A stretch of 33,354 bases of DNA from assembly GCA_009788135.1 (NCBI GenBank), contig WQSA01000001.1:4106-37459 (forward strand), written 5' to 3'. Of this stretch, positions 1-6,929 are shown one piece after another. Each line of letters starts with the position of its first letter. Position 1 is the stretch's first letter. Made by a program: the position numbers and the translations under genes. Under the pieces are notes generated by a model. That model made no database searches. It had not been told where the DNA came from and worked only from the letters and a program-made list of their open reading frames with translations. The DNA is from Candidatus Fibrimonadales bacterium (lineage in GTDB: Bacteria; Fibrobacterota; Fibrobacteria; Fibrobacterales; Fibrobacteraceae).

Positions 1-341
1 GGGTCAATGCACCATGTGTCTGGCAGTACATCAACAAGCACAACTTTAGCACCAGTATAAGTAATTGCTGCCGCTGGGGCGATCCAATTTATATCCGCAA
101 TAATAACTTCATCTCCCAAGCCAACGCCAAGCGCATAAAGTCCCATGTGCGTTGCCCCTGTGCAGCTTGATGTGGCTATTGCATAATTTACCCCTAAATG
201 CTCTTTAAATAGGGTCTCAAATTTGGTGATATACTCATAGCATTGCGCTCCCCAGCCTGTGGTAGCTGCTTCTGTAGCATAATCTATTTCCTTTTGGGTA
301 ATAGAAGGCTTTGTGTAGAATATTTGAGAGAGATTACTCAT
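1..341 (-). CDS. DegT/DnrJ/EryC1/StrS-family PLP-dependent sugar aminotransferase, N-terminal part
   Basis: Only the first 113 codons lie in the window; the rest runs off the left edge. The N-terminus reads YTKPSITQKEID, then a GWGAQ segment and a TSSCTGATHMGLYALGVGLGDEVI stretch split around the cofactor-phosphate region, as in perosamine-synthase-like aminotransferases. These use PLP to aminate a 4-keto (or 3-keto) nucleotide sugar. The ATG overlaps the end of the upstream methyltransferase by 8 bp, so it is translated from the same mRNA. Context (CDP-glucose dehydratase just upstream) suggests a CDP-4-keto-6-deoxyhexose substrate. The catalytic Lys lies outside the window, so an RfbH-type 3-dehydrase, in which this Lys is His, cannot be excluded. 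Confidence 0.85.
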   Translation of the reverse strand, partial: MSNLSQIFYTKPSITQKEIDYATEAATTGWGAQCYEYITKFETLFKEHLGVNYAIATSSCTGATHMGLYALGVGLGDEVIIADINWIAPAAAITYTGAKVVLVDVLPDTWCID

Positions 342-1539
342 ATTTCTTAACCTCCGGAACTGCCGTTACAAATTGCGCCCCCCATGCCTTTACATAACTC
401 AACTGCTTGGTAATCTCCTCGCATAAATTCCAAGGCAAAATAATGACATAATCAGGCTTTTCTTGTTTCAGAACATCCTCAGAAACAATCGGTATATGGC
501 TCAATGGCAAATACTTACCCTGTTTGTGAGGCGAAGCATCCACAACAAAATCTATTATATCAGCTTTAACTCCACAATAGTTCAAAAAGGTATTGCCTTT
601 TGCCGCAGCACCGTAAGCAGCTATCTTCTTCTCTTCTTTTTTAGCTTTCAACAAAAAGTCTATAAAATCCCATTTGACTTTCTGAACCTTCTCCTCAAAA
701 CCACGGTATCCCTCAATGGTTCCAAGTCCAGCAACAATCTCTTTCTTGATTACACAATCTACGCTATCTTTCGCATTTTCATCATGCGCAGCGTAAATGC
801 GCAGACTGCCGCCATGAGTTGAAAGCTCTTCAACATCATATATTTTCAATCCTTGCGAACTAAATATTTTCTGCACAGCTATCAGCGACAGATACGAAAA
901 ATGCTCGTGATAAATAGTATCAAATTGATTGAGATTAATCAAATTCAGCAAATGCGGAAATTCCATTGTTATTGTTCCGCCAGGCTTCAACGCTATTTTC
1001 AATCCTGCTACAAAGTCGTTTATATCGGGCACGTGAGCCAGAACATTGTTGCCTATTATTAAATCCGCTTGTTTGAGTGCTTTAGCCGTGGATGAGCCAA
1101 AGAATTTTTCCAAAACTTCAATGCCTTTTTCCCTTGCCGCCTTTGCAGTTGAAGCGGTCGGTTCAATCCCAAGACAAGGAATGTTTTTCTCTTTGAAGTA
1201 TTGCAGCAAATACCCATCGTTGCTGGCTATTTCAATTGCAAAAGAATCTTTGCTCAAATTTAATTTTTCCGTTATCATGCCCACATACTTTTTCGCATGT
1301 TCAAGCCACGAAGATGAATAAGAGCTAAAATAGGCGTATTCCGAGTTGAATATATCCGATGATTTTTTGTATTCGTCTATTTGAACCAAAAAACAATGTT
1401 CGCAAACATATAGTTTCAAAGGATACATCGTTTCCGGTTCATTGAGTTGCGCCTTCGTCAAATAGGAATTAGAAGGCGGCGAATTATACAAGTCTATAAA
1501 TTCGTGCTGTAATTCTTTTCCGCAATGTCTGCATTTCAT
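334..1539 (-). CDS. NDP-sugar C-methyltransferase (TylC3/NovU type)
   Basis: 401 residues, the usual length for the SAM-dependent deoxysugar C-methyltransferases. Three parts are visible: an N-terminal zinc-site pair C3-x2-C6 and C46-x2-C49; a class I SAM domain with the glycine-loop variant EIASNDGYLL at 103-112; and the family signature YHEHFSY at 210-216. The C-terminal domain carries AAYGAAAKGNT. Family members methylate a carbon next to a 4-keto group (C3 in TylC3, C5 in NovU/CloU) on a nucleotide-activated hexose. The ATG overlaps the upstream epimerase stop as ATGA and has a GGAGGT site. The neighbours imply a CDP-4-keto-6-deoxysugar substrate; which carbon is methylated cannot be read from sequence. 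Confidence 0.9.
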   Translation of the reverse strand: MKCRHCGKELQHEFIDLYNSPPSNSYLTKAQLNEPETMYPLKLYVCEHCFLVQIDEYKKSSDIFNSEYAYFSSYSSSWLEHAKKYVGMITEKLNLSKDSFAIEIASNDGYLLQYFKEKNIPCLGIEPTASTAKAAREKGIEVLEKFFGSSTAKALKQADLIIGNNVLAHVPDINDFVAGLKIALKPGGTITMEFPHLLNLINLNQFDTIYHEHFSYLSLIAVQKIFSSQGLKIYDVEELSTHGGSLRIYAAHDENAKDSVDCVIKKEIVAGLGTIEGYRGFEEKVQKVKWDFIDFLLKAKKEEKKIAAYGAAAKGNTFLNYCGVKADIIDFVVDASPHKQGKYLPLSHIPIVSEDVLKQEKPDYVIILPWNLCEEITKQLSYVKAWGAQFVTAVPEVKKYE

Positions 1540-2087
1540 AAAACAATACCTCCATAATTGTCAACCAAAAAAGGATATGACAAATCTTTTTCTGAAATTA
1601 CTGTACTATCCAATGGCCATTTAATCGCAACTTTAGGCTCGTTATAACGAATTGCCCCTTCCGATTGCTTTGAATAAAACAGAGTGTGCAAATATATCAT
1701 CTCAACATCGTCTTCCAGCGACTGAAACCCGTGTGCGCAGCCTTCCGGCACAACCAACGCTTTCATATTTTCCGCAGAGAGCACTTCCGCATGCCACTGC
1801 AAAAAAGTAGGCGAATCTTTTCGCAAATCAACCGCAACATCAAAAATACTACCCTTTACGCAACGGACAATTTTCATCTCAGCATGAGGTGAATTTTGAA
1901 AATGCATGCCTCTTATAGTTCCCTTCGTTTTTGTCATGGAATGATTGATCTGAGCTATTGCAATCCCAGGCCTTATTGCTTCCAATTCTCTTTGGCAAAA
2001 AATGCGATTAAAAAAACCTCTGTCGTCTTTGAATGGCTCGGAATTAATTATGAAAACTCCGTCTATTTTTGCTTGCTCAAGTTTCAT
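1536..2087 (-). CDS. RmlC-like dTDP/CDP-4-keto-6-deoxysugar 3,5-epimerase
   Basis: 183 residues, a full cupin of the RmlC family. It has the substrate and catalytic motif RGMHFQ (catalytic His near residue 62), the VVPEGCAHGFQ segment, and the late YNEP and ISEKDLSYP elements. Classical RmlC epimerises dTDP-4-keto-6-deoxyglucose at C3 and C5, but homologues in CDP- and methyl-sugar pathways may act at one carbon only. The start ATG has GAGGAGT upstream and overlaps the dehydratase gene by 11 bp. Because no RmlA, RmlB or RmlD is nearby and the two preceding genes are CDP-glucose enzymes, I infer a CDP-linked, possibly C-methylated, 4-keto sugar as substrate. Confidence 0.88.
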   Translation of the reverse strand: MKLEQAKIDGVFIINSEPFKDDRGFFNRIFCQRELEAIRPGIAIAQINHSMTKTKGTIRGMHFQNSPHAEMKIVRCVKGSIFDVAVDLRKDSPTFLQWHAEVLSAENMKALVVPEGCAHGFQSLEDDVEMIYLHTLFYSKQSEGAIRYNEPKVAIKWPLDSTVISEKDLSYPFLVDNYGGIVL

Positions 2088-3069
2088 GGAAATACTCCTC
2101 TATTTGTCGCTTCATGCATTTTGCTTTTTCCTCGTCAGTTTTTATTTTGGCAAATTCCACAGTTTTTTCCACCGCAGTTCCTATGCCCCATCTCGGTTTC
2201 CAACCCAACACCGCCTTCGACTTTGAACAGTCAAGTTTTAAAAAATTAGCTTCGTGAGGGCCATTATCTCCTTGATTTATCCAACGAACATTATTGCCCC
2301 AAGCTTTACAAAATAAATCTGCAAGAGAACCTGTGCTAACGCAACTTTCTTCGTCAGGACCAAAATTGTAATTTCCTGCAATATCTTTGTCCGTAAACTG
2401 TTTTTCTGCAAGCAAAAGATACCCGGAAAGGCAGTCAAGCACATGCTGATACGGGCGAACAGAGCTTGGATTGCGCACAATAATGTCTTTACCAGCCATC
2501 ACAGCACGAATGCAATCTGGAATAATCCTATTTTCGGAATAATCGCCGCCGCCTATCACATTGCCAGAACGAGCGGTGGAAATAGCAGGTGCATCTTTGT
2601 TGTTAAAAAATGAATGGCGATAGCTGTAGGTAACCAACTCGCTGCACGATTTGCTATTTGAATACGGATCCAATCCGCAAAGATTTTCATTCTCGCGATA
2701 CCCCCAATGCCACTCCTTATTTTCATATACCTTATCTGTAGTGATATTCACAAAGGATTTCGCCGATGGGGTTAACCGCAAAGCTTCAAGAACATTCACA
2801 GTTCCCATTACATTTGTTTCGTAAGTGAGCGCAGGTTCAAGGTAGGAACGGCGAACCAAAGGCTGGGCAGCAAGATGGAATACGATATCTGGTTTGGATT
2901 CTTGCATCTTTTTGACAAGAGCGTCTTTGTCTCTGACATCATTGCTGTCTAAAGAGTATCCTGTTATTTCTGCGCCTGCTGATAAAAGTATTTGGCATAG
3001 CCAAGTGCCTTTGAAACCGGAGTGTCCGGTTATGAAAACTCTTTTGTTTTTGTAAAAATCATTACTCAT
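2077..3069 (-). CDS. rfbG: CDP-glucose 4,6-dehydratase
   Basis: An extended short-chain dehydrogenase of 330 residues from the chosen ATG. It has the NAD-binding loop GHSGFKGTWL near residue 15, NITTDKVYEN (the TDK variant characteristic of CDP-glucose dehydratases) and the catalytic YSNSK motif. It converts CDP-glucose to CDP-4-keto-6-deoxyglucose. The open frame extends 13 codons further upstream, but the ATG at 3069 overlaps the rfbF stop as ATGA and directly precedes the conserved MSNDFYKNKRVFITG region, so I use it. It is about 25 residues shorter than the Salmonella enzyme as I remember it; the shortage lies in the loop after GYSLDSND, where relatives carry a PSLFELA-like stretch. Confidence 0.93.
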   Translation of the reverse strand: MSNDFYKNKRVFITGHSGFKGTWLCQILLSAGAEITGYSLDSNDVRDKDALVKKMQESKPDIVFHLAAQPLVRRSYLEPALTYETNVMGTVNVLEALRLTPSAKSFVNITTDKVYENKEWHWGYRENENLCGLDPYSNSKSCSELVTYSYRHSFFNNKDAPAISTARSGNVIGGGDYSENRIIPDCIRAVMAGKDIIVRNPSSVRPYQHVLDCLSGYLLLAEKQFTDKDIAGNYNFGPDEESCVSTGSLADLFCKAWGNNVRWINQGDNGPHEANFLKLDCSKSKAVLGWKPRWGIGTAVEKTVEFAKIKTDEEKAKCMKRQIEEYFHET

Positions 3070-3845
3070 TTTAGCCACAACGCCCAAGGTGCATGTCCTG
3101 TCATCCACATATCCGTCAATTCATTTTTATCTCTAAGAGTATCCATTGCTTGCCAAAAACCGTGATGTCTGTACGCATTCAATTGCCTTTCTTCGGCCAG
3201 TTTTTCCAAAGGTTTACGTTCTAAAATAGTCTCATCGCCTTCGGTTAAATAATCAAATATCGCAGGCTCCATCACAAAAAATCCGCTGTTGATCCACACG
3301 CCGTCTTCAATAGGTTTTTCCTTGAAAATTTCAACAGTTCCTTCGCTAGTCATTTTGATTGTTCCGAATCTGCCGCCAGATTGAACGGAAGTTAACGTTG
3401 CCAATTGCCCGGAGTTCTCATGACATTTGATTAATTCTGGAATGTTCACATCGCTTACCCCATCGCCATAAGTGAGCATGAAACGCTCATTGCCCAGAAA
3501 TTCTTTTGCTTTCAAAAGCCTGCCACCAGTCATGGTATCTGGGCCAGTGTAAAGCATGGTCACCTTCCAAGGCTCGTTTCTAGTAGTATGAAGCTCAACA
3601 GAATTGCTGGCCATATCAACAGTTATGTCGGAGTAGCGCGTATAGTAATTGATGAAATAGTCTTTGATTATATGCGATTTGTAGCCTGTGAGCACTATAA
3701 ATTCGTTAAATCCATAGTAAGAATAAATTTTCATAATATGCCATAAAATAGGGCGACCGCCTATCTCCACCATGGGCTTGGGGACAAGGCTTGTTTCTTC
3801 TGAAAGGCGAGTACCTAGACCACCAGCAAGGATGACTACTTTCAT
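3066..3845 (-). CDS. rfbF: Glucose-1-phosphate cytidylyltransferase
   Basis: 258 residues, the family length. The N-terminus MKVVILAGGLGTRL followed by SEETSLVPKPMVEIGGRP is the nucleotidyltransferase signature in the form typical of RfbF. LTYGDGVSDVN carries the metal-binding Asp. It makes CDP-glucose from CTP and glucose 1-phosphate and is the entry step for the dehydratase encoded next. An in-frame extension of 9 codons exists, but the ATG at 3845 has a strong AGGAGG site 6-7 nt upstream and forms an ATGA overlap with the acyltransferase before it. A decayed copy of this gene's 5' end lies about 870 bp upstream (4645-4715). Confidence 0.95.
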   Translation of the reverse strand: MKVVILAGGLGTRLSEETSLVPKPMVEIGGRPILWHIMKIYSYYGFNEFIVLTGYKSHIIKDYFINYYTRYSDITVDMASNSVELHTTRNEPWKVTMLYTGPDTMTGGRLLKAKEFLGNERFMLTYGDGVSDVNIPELIKCHENSGQLATLTSVQSGGRFGTIKMTSEGTVEIFKEKPIEDGVWINSGFFVMEPAIFDYLTEGDETILERKPLEKLAEERQLNAYRHHGFWQAMDTLRDKNELTDMWMTGHAPWALWLK

Positions 3846-4555
3846 GTTTTTCCTCCTGAAGATATTTCGCAAGTTTCAACATTTAACGAAAGCATCTTAT
3901 CCAAAATATCTTCCGTTAACGGCGTATTAATCAAACCCATATCTTTTTCGGCAAAAGAATCAAATAATTTTATTATGTCAACTTTCAGCAATTTTTCCCT
4001 TAAATTTTCTGAAAATCTATACCTAATATGTTTTGCAGGATTTCCACCAACAATGGAATACGGCTCAACATTTTTTGTCACAACGCTACCAGCGCCAATA
4101 ATTGCTCCCTGCCCAATATTAATACCACTACAAATAATAGCATTCAAACCAATCCAAACATCATCTCCTACTACAATATCTCCTTTTGACAAAGCATATC
4201 CTTTTGTCCCAAATGACATCACAGCAAACGGATAAGTTGATATTGAAGAAATAGTATGCTCTTCTTCTAGTAGAAAGCATACTCCAGGAGCAATGCTACA
4301 ATACGAACCTATTTTCAACATTTTATCTGACGTATGAACCGGTGCTGGCAAAAAATTTATAGCACCATAAGTCATCTTTCCTATTTTCAACCGTTCAAAA
4401 ATATCAGTAGATAAAGTCTGCAATAACCGACCAATCGGTTGCGTATAATTCATTTTATTTTCATTTTTCCATTTTTCGAGAAAAATTCTATATTTTTCTC
4501 GAAAAATTTTATTATCTCTATATTTTTTCATTCTATTTATAATTCTAAAAATCAT
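3842..4555 (-). CDS. Hexapeptide-repeat (XAT/CatB-like) acyltransferase B
   Basis: 237 residues with a left-handed beta-helix domain: MLKIGSYCSIAPGV, ISKGDIVVGDDVWIG-type repeats, then the family-typical end IVGGNPAKHIRYRF. Such enzymes transfer acetyl or another acyl group from acyl-CoA to a sugar hydroxyl or amine. The catalytic His of this family probably lies in EEEHT near residue 100. The N-terminal ~40 residues are basic (RMKKYRDNKIFREKYR). It is a close paralogue of the product of 6222-6929, very similar over the whole helix and tail. The start has AGGAGGG upstream and lies inside the end of a pseudogene-like frame. O-acetylation of a glycan or acylation of the CDP-amino sugar are both possible. 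Confidence 0.88.
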   Translation of the reverse strand: MIFRIINRMKKYRDNKIFREKYRIFLEKWKNENKMNYTQPIGRLLQTLSTDIFERLKIGKMTYGAINFLPAPVHTSDKMLKIGSYCSIAPGVCFLLEEEHTISSISTYPFAVMSFGTKGYALSKGDIVVGDDVWIGLNAIICSGINIGQGAIIGAGSVVTKNVEPYSIVGGNPAKHIRYRFSENLREKLLKVDIIKLFDSFAEKDMGLINTPLTEDILDKMLSLNVETCEISSGGKT

Positions 4556-4721
4556 TTTTCCCTCCTAACATAAATTCAATGAGTTTTTTCTGCCCTTGCT
4601 TTTGCCTTTGGCTTAATTCCAAATCCTTAGCTATAAATGCATTAGGCTTGGGGATTAAGCTTGTTTCTTCAGAACAACATATGCCTAAACCTCTAGTAAT
4701 GCTGACTATTTTCATATTCAT
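4545..4721 (-). pseudogene. Chimeric remnant: rfbF 5' end joined to a GT4-like 3' tail
   Basis: The frame starting MNMKIVSITRGLG and continuing CCSEETSLIPKP is a decayed copy of the RfbF N-terminus. At DNA level 4645-4715 aligns without gaps to 3775-3845, the 5' end of intact rfbF, at about 53 of 71 bases by hand count. The nucleotide-binding AGG and TRL residues are lost. The frame then switches to a tail (4560-4622, LELSQRQKQ ... LIEFMLGG) that matches the C-terminal end of the GT4 at 5020-6228 in about 10 of 21 residues. No functional enzyme can come from it. The open frame also extends upstream to a TTG at 4871 without recognisable similarity. A TAnnTT promoter box precedes the ATG. Confidence 0.7.
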
Positions 4722-4727
4722 GCGGTA

Positions 4728-4738
4728 AATATAGAAAA
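4728..4738 (-). promoter_or_regulatory. TAnnTT promoter box before the rfbF remnant
   Basis: The minus strand reads ATTTTC-TATATT-TACCGC-ATG. The TATATT hexamer (4728-4733) ends 6 nt before the ATG at 4721, the same layout as at the first genes of the other units in this window. It may be a fossil promoter that once opened the CDP-sugar block, or may still drive acyltransferase B, rfbF and rfbG. Confidence 0.5.
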
Positions 4739-4871
4739 TACTACCGGTTGCCCATATAAAAACATTCGATATTAGAAAACGACAAATATAATCGTTTCCG
4801 ACAGCCATTTTTTCATCGCGATATACCTTGAAAATATATCCTTTGCTATAGATCATCATATCTTTATGCAA

Positions 4872-5009
4872 CTATATTTCAGCCCCATAGAGAAAAGAAC
4901 AATCAAAAATAGAACTCAATACCATGCAGTTTCTTTTAGTACACATAGTTCCATCGTATATAGCATCGCTATATTCAGAAAGAAGCACAAGAACTTTAGT
5001 TGATTTCAT
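4872..5009 (-). pseudogene. Short 45-codon frame, possible glycosyltransferase N-terminal remnant
   Basis: The frame begins MKSTKVLVLLSEYSDAIYDG and stops after 45 codons. Its start resembles the opening beta strand and glycine loop of a GT4 enzyme: compare MLKKILFDFITLQ with a later DVINGGMF at the head of the neighbouring GT4, where D, I, G and T positions can be matched. Nothing resembling the rest of such an enzyme follows in any frame up to 4722. With the GT4-like tail at 4560-4622 it may be the other end of one internally deleted glycosyltransferase gene. The similarity is weak, and it could be a random short frame in a decayed stretch. Confidence 0.35.
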
Positions 5010-5019
5010 AGTTCATTCC

Positions 5020-6228
5020 TCATATTCTTTCTCCTAAAATTAAATCAAAAAGTTTTTCCAAATCTTCCTTTTGTCTATGGATAACTTCTAAAAATCTCTG
5101 TTTAGCCTTCTCAACATAAATATCTCTATTCTCCATCATTTTTATCATTGCTCTGAACAAGTCCTCCTGGTAAAAAGGCGAGAAATAAACAGGCATATCG
5201 CCACAAATTTCCGGTATTGAAGTGACATTGGAGCATATACTTGGCGTACCGTAAGCAGCTGCTTCTATAGGCGGATATCCAAAACCTTCCGCAAAACTCG
5301 GATAAACAAGCGCAAAAGCATTTTTATATAAATAAGCTAGTTCCGAAGAATCAACTTCTTCAAGAATAATGCAATTTTTCATATTCACTTTAATTTTTCC
5401 AATTAAAACGCAATCATATTCATAATTTGTATATAAACAAACTTTTTCCCATTGCTCTATAAATAAGATTGCATTTTTGGTAGATCTGTCCATTGATATC
5501 AGTAAAAAATATTTTTTATCTTTTAATAAGCTCTCATTAAAAGTTACTGCATTTTCTTCAAATTTTCCATTGCTAAAAGGCGCATAAAAAACTTTTATTT
5601 TATTTTTTGGGGTTCCTAAAAAATATTCTATGCTATATTTAGAGTATTCGGAATCCGTAACAACAAACACGTTATCCTGTATAATTAATTTTTTTAAATT
5701 TTCATAATTATGCATGGTTCTTTTTTGTTCTTTTTTTTGCCTTATATACCGTCTCAACAAAACCAAAGGATATAATAAAAACATAAGGATAAGTTTTATT
5801 TTATTTCTCTTCTGTCTTTTTCTAATTAAGTATTTTTTAGTAAAAGTTTTCAAAGGATCGGATTGCAAAATTTTAAAATACTCCAAAGACATATCAAACA
5901 GATCATGGCAAACAATAACTATCTTGCACTTTAAATCGCATAAATCAAAAGAGTTATAGCGCTGAGCAATTCCTATAAAAAAAGTATCTATTTGCATATT
6001 ATTTATTGTTTCATATACATTTCTATCTCTAATATCAATTAAAGCTATTTTATGCATATTTAGTATTGTTCTTATTCTTTCGCTGATCGGAATATTCCCA
6101 TCGTATAAACCGTAAATTTCAACATCTTTATTTACTATTTCATAGAATATTTTCTGTGTATAAAACATCCCCCCGTTAATAACATCATCTTGCAAAGTTA
6201 TAAAATCAAATAATATTTTTTTCAACAT
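5020..6228 (-). CDS. GT4-family glycosyltransferase
   Basis: 402 residues with the GT-B fold pattern of GT4 retaining glycosyltransferases. The N-terminal domain begins KKILFDFITLQDD with INGGMFYT. A basic helix-rich insertion at about 135-170 (RKRQKRNKIKL, RRYIRQKKEQKR) may bind membrane. The C-terminal donor-binding motif is EGFGYPPIEAAAYGTP, with the two family glutamates seven residues apart. It transfers a sugar from a nucleotide donor to the growing lipid-linked glycan; donor and acceptor are not predictable. The start overlaps acyltransferase A by 7 bp. The coding sequence is markedly AT-rich, like its neighbours. Confidence 0.87.
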   Translation of the reverse strand: MLKKILFDFITLQDDVINGGMFYTQKIFYEIVNKDVEIYGLYDGNIPISERIRTILNMHKIALIDIRDRNVYETINNMQIDTFFIGIAQRYNSFDLCDLKCKIVIVCHDLFDMSLEYFKILQSDPLKTFTKKYLIRKRQKRNKIKLILMFLLYPLVLLRRYIRQKKEQKRTMHNYENLKKLIIQDNVFVVTDSEYSKYSIEYFLGTPKNKIKVFYAPFSNGKFEENAVTFNESLLKDKKYFLLISMDRSTKNAILFIEQWEKVCLYTNYEYDCVLIGKIKVNMKNCIILEEVDSSELAYLYKNAFALVYPSFAEGFGYPPIEAAAYGTPSICSNVTSIPEICGDMPVYFSPFYQEDLFRAMIKMMENRDIYVEKAKQRFLEVIHRQKEDLEKLFDLILGERI

Positions 6229-6929
6229 TTGTTTTCTCCATGTTTATACAACCCAAAATTCTCTCCATTGTTCCTTAATTCTAACGAAAGCAACTCATTC
6301 AAAACATCTTCCGTTAAAGGCTCATAAATCAAATCTAAATCCTCTTCTGTAAAAAAATTGAATAATCTAACTACATCTGTCTCTAATAGTTTCATTCTCA
6401 AGTTTTCGGAGAATCTATATCTAATATGCCTTGCTGGATTACCGCCAACAATGGAGTAAGGCTCAACATCTTTCGTAACCACAGAACTGGTCGCTACAAC
6501 AGCACCTTTTCCTATGCAAACTCCACTTAAAATTCTAGAATTCATTCCAATCCACACATCGTCTCCAACTAAAATATCTCCCTTCGACAACCCTTCCTTC
6601 CTCGCTCCATACAAACATACCTTAAATGGATAAGTAGATATTGAAGAAGTACAATGTTCCGCTCCAAGCAAAAAATATACCCCTGGGGCAATGCTGCAAT
6701 AGGAACCGATTTTTAACATCTCGCCCGACGAATGAGAATCTATAAAATTTATTACTCCATAAGTTTTCCCCCCTATTTCTAAACGATTTAAAGAGTCAAT
6801 TTTATCTATTGAAGAAATATCTCCAGGAGTCGTGTAATTATTCATATTTTTAATTTTCCACGCTTTGAGAAATTTTTTATTTTTCCAATAGCATTTAATT
6901 TTATTCAAGATTTTTTCAAAAATAATCAT
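6222..6929 (-). CDS. Hexapeptide-repeat (XAT/CatB-like) acyltransferase A
   Basis: 235 residues and a clear paralogue of the product of 3842-4555. Shared segments include MLKIGSYCSIAPGV, SSISTYPF, LSKGDI followed by VGDDVWIG, and VEPYSIVGGNPA with HIRYRFSENLR. The left-handed beta helix binds acyl-CoA; the probable catalytic His is in GAEHCT. It likely acetylates a sugar of the repeat unit. It overlaps the preceding WbsX-like gene by 4 bp (ATGA). Two near-identical acyltransferases around one GT4 suggest block duplication followed by divergence in acceptor specificity. Confidence 0.88.
   Translation of the reverse strand: MIIFEKILNKIKCYWKNKKFLKAWKIKNMNNYTTPGDISSIDKIDSLNRLEIGGKTYGVINFIDSHSSGEMLKIGSYCSIAPGVYFLLGAEHCTSSISTYPFKVCLYGARKEGLSKGDILVGDDVWIGMNSRILSGVCIGKGAVVATSSVVTKDVEPYSIVGGNPARHIRYRFSENLRMKLLETDVVRLFNFFTEEDLDLIYEPLTEDVLNELLSLELRNNGENFGLYKHGENKC

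Larger units (their letters stand above)
4556..5019. other. Decayed stretch between GT4 and acyltransferase B
   Basis: This 464-bp interval is the only sizeable break in an otherwise end-to-end operon. It holds the short frame at 4872-5009, an unrecognised open stretch at 4722-4871 and the rfbF/GT4 chimera at 4545-4721. I see no insertion-sequence ends or clear terminator in it. Confidence 0.6.

Noticed and set aside
1046..1321. Plus-strand frames inside the methyltransferase and other minus-strand genes
   Set aside because: They lack recognisable protein motifs and start signals, and each lies fully antisense to a well-supported gene.
4545..4871. A real 108-residue gene
   Set aside because: Its middle is a damaged RfbF start and its end a glycosyltransferase-like tail; the upstream third matches nothing and begins at a TTG.
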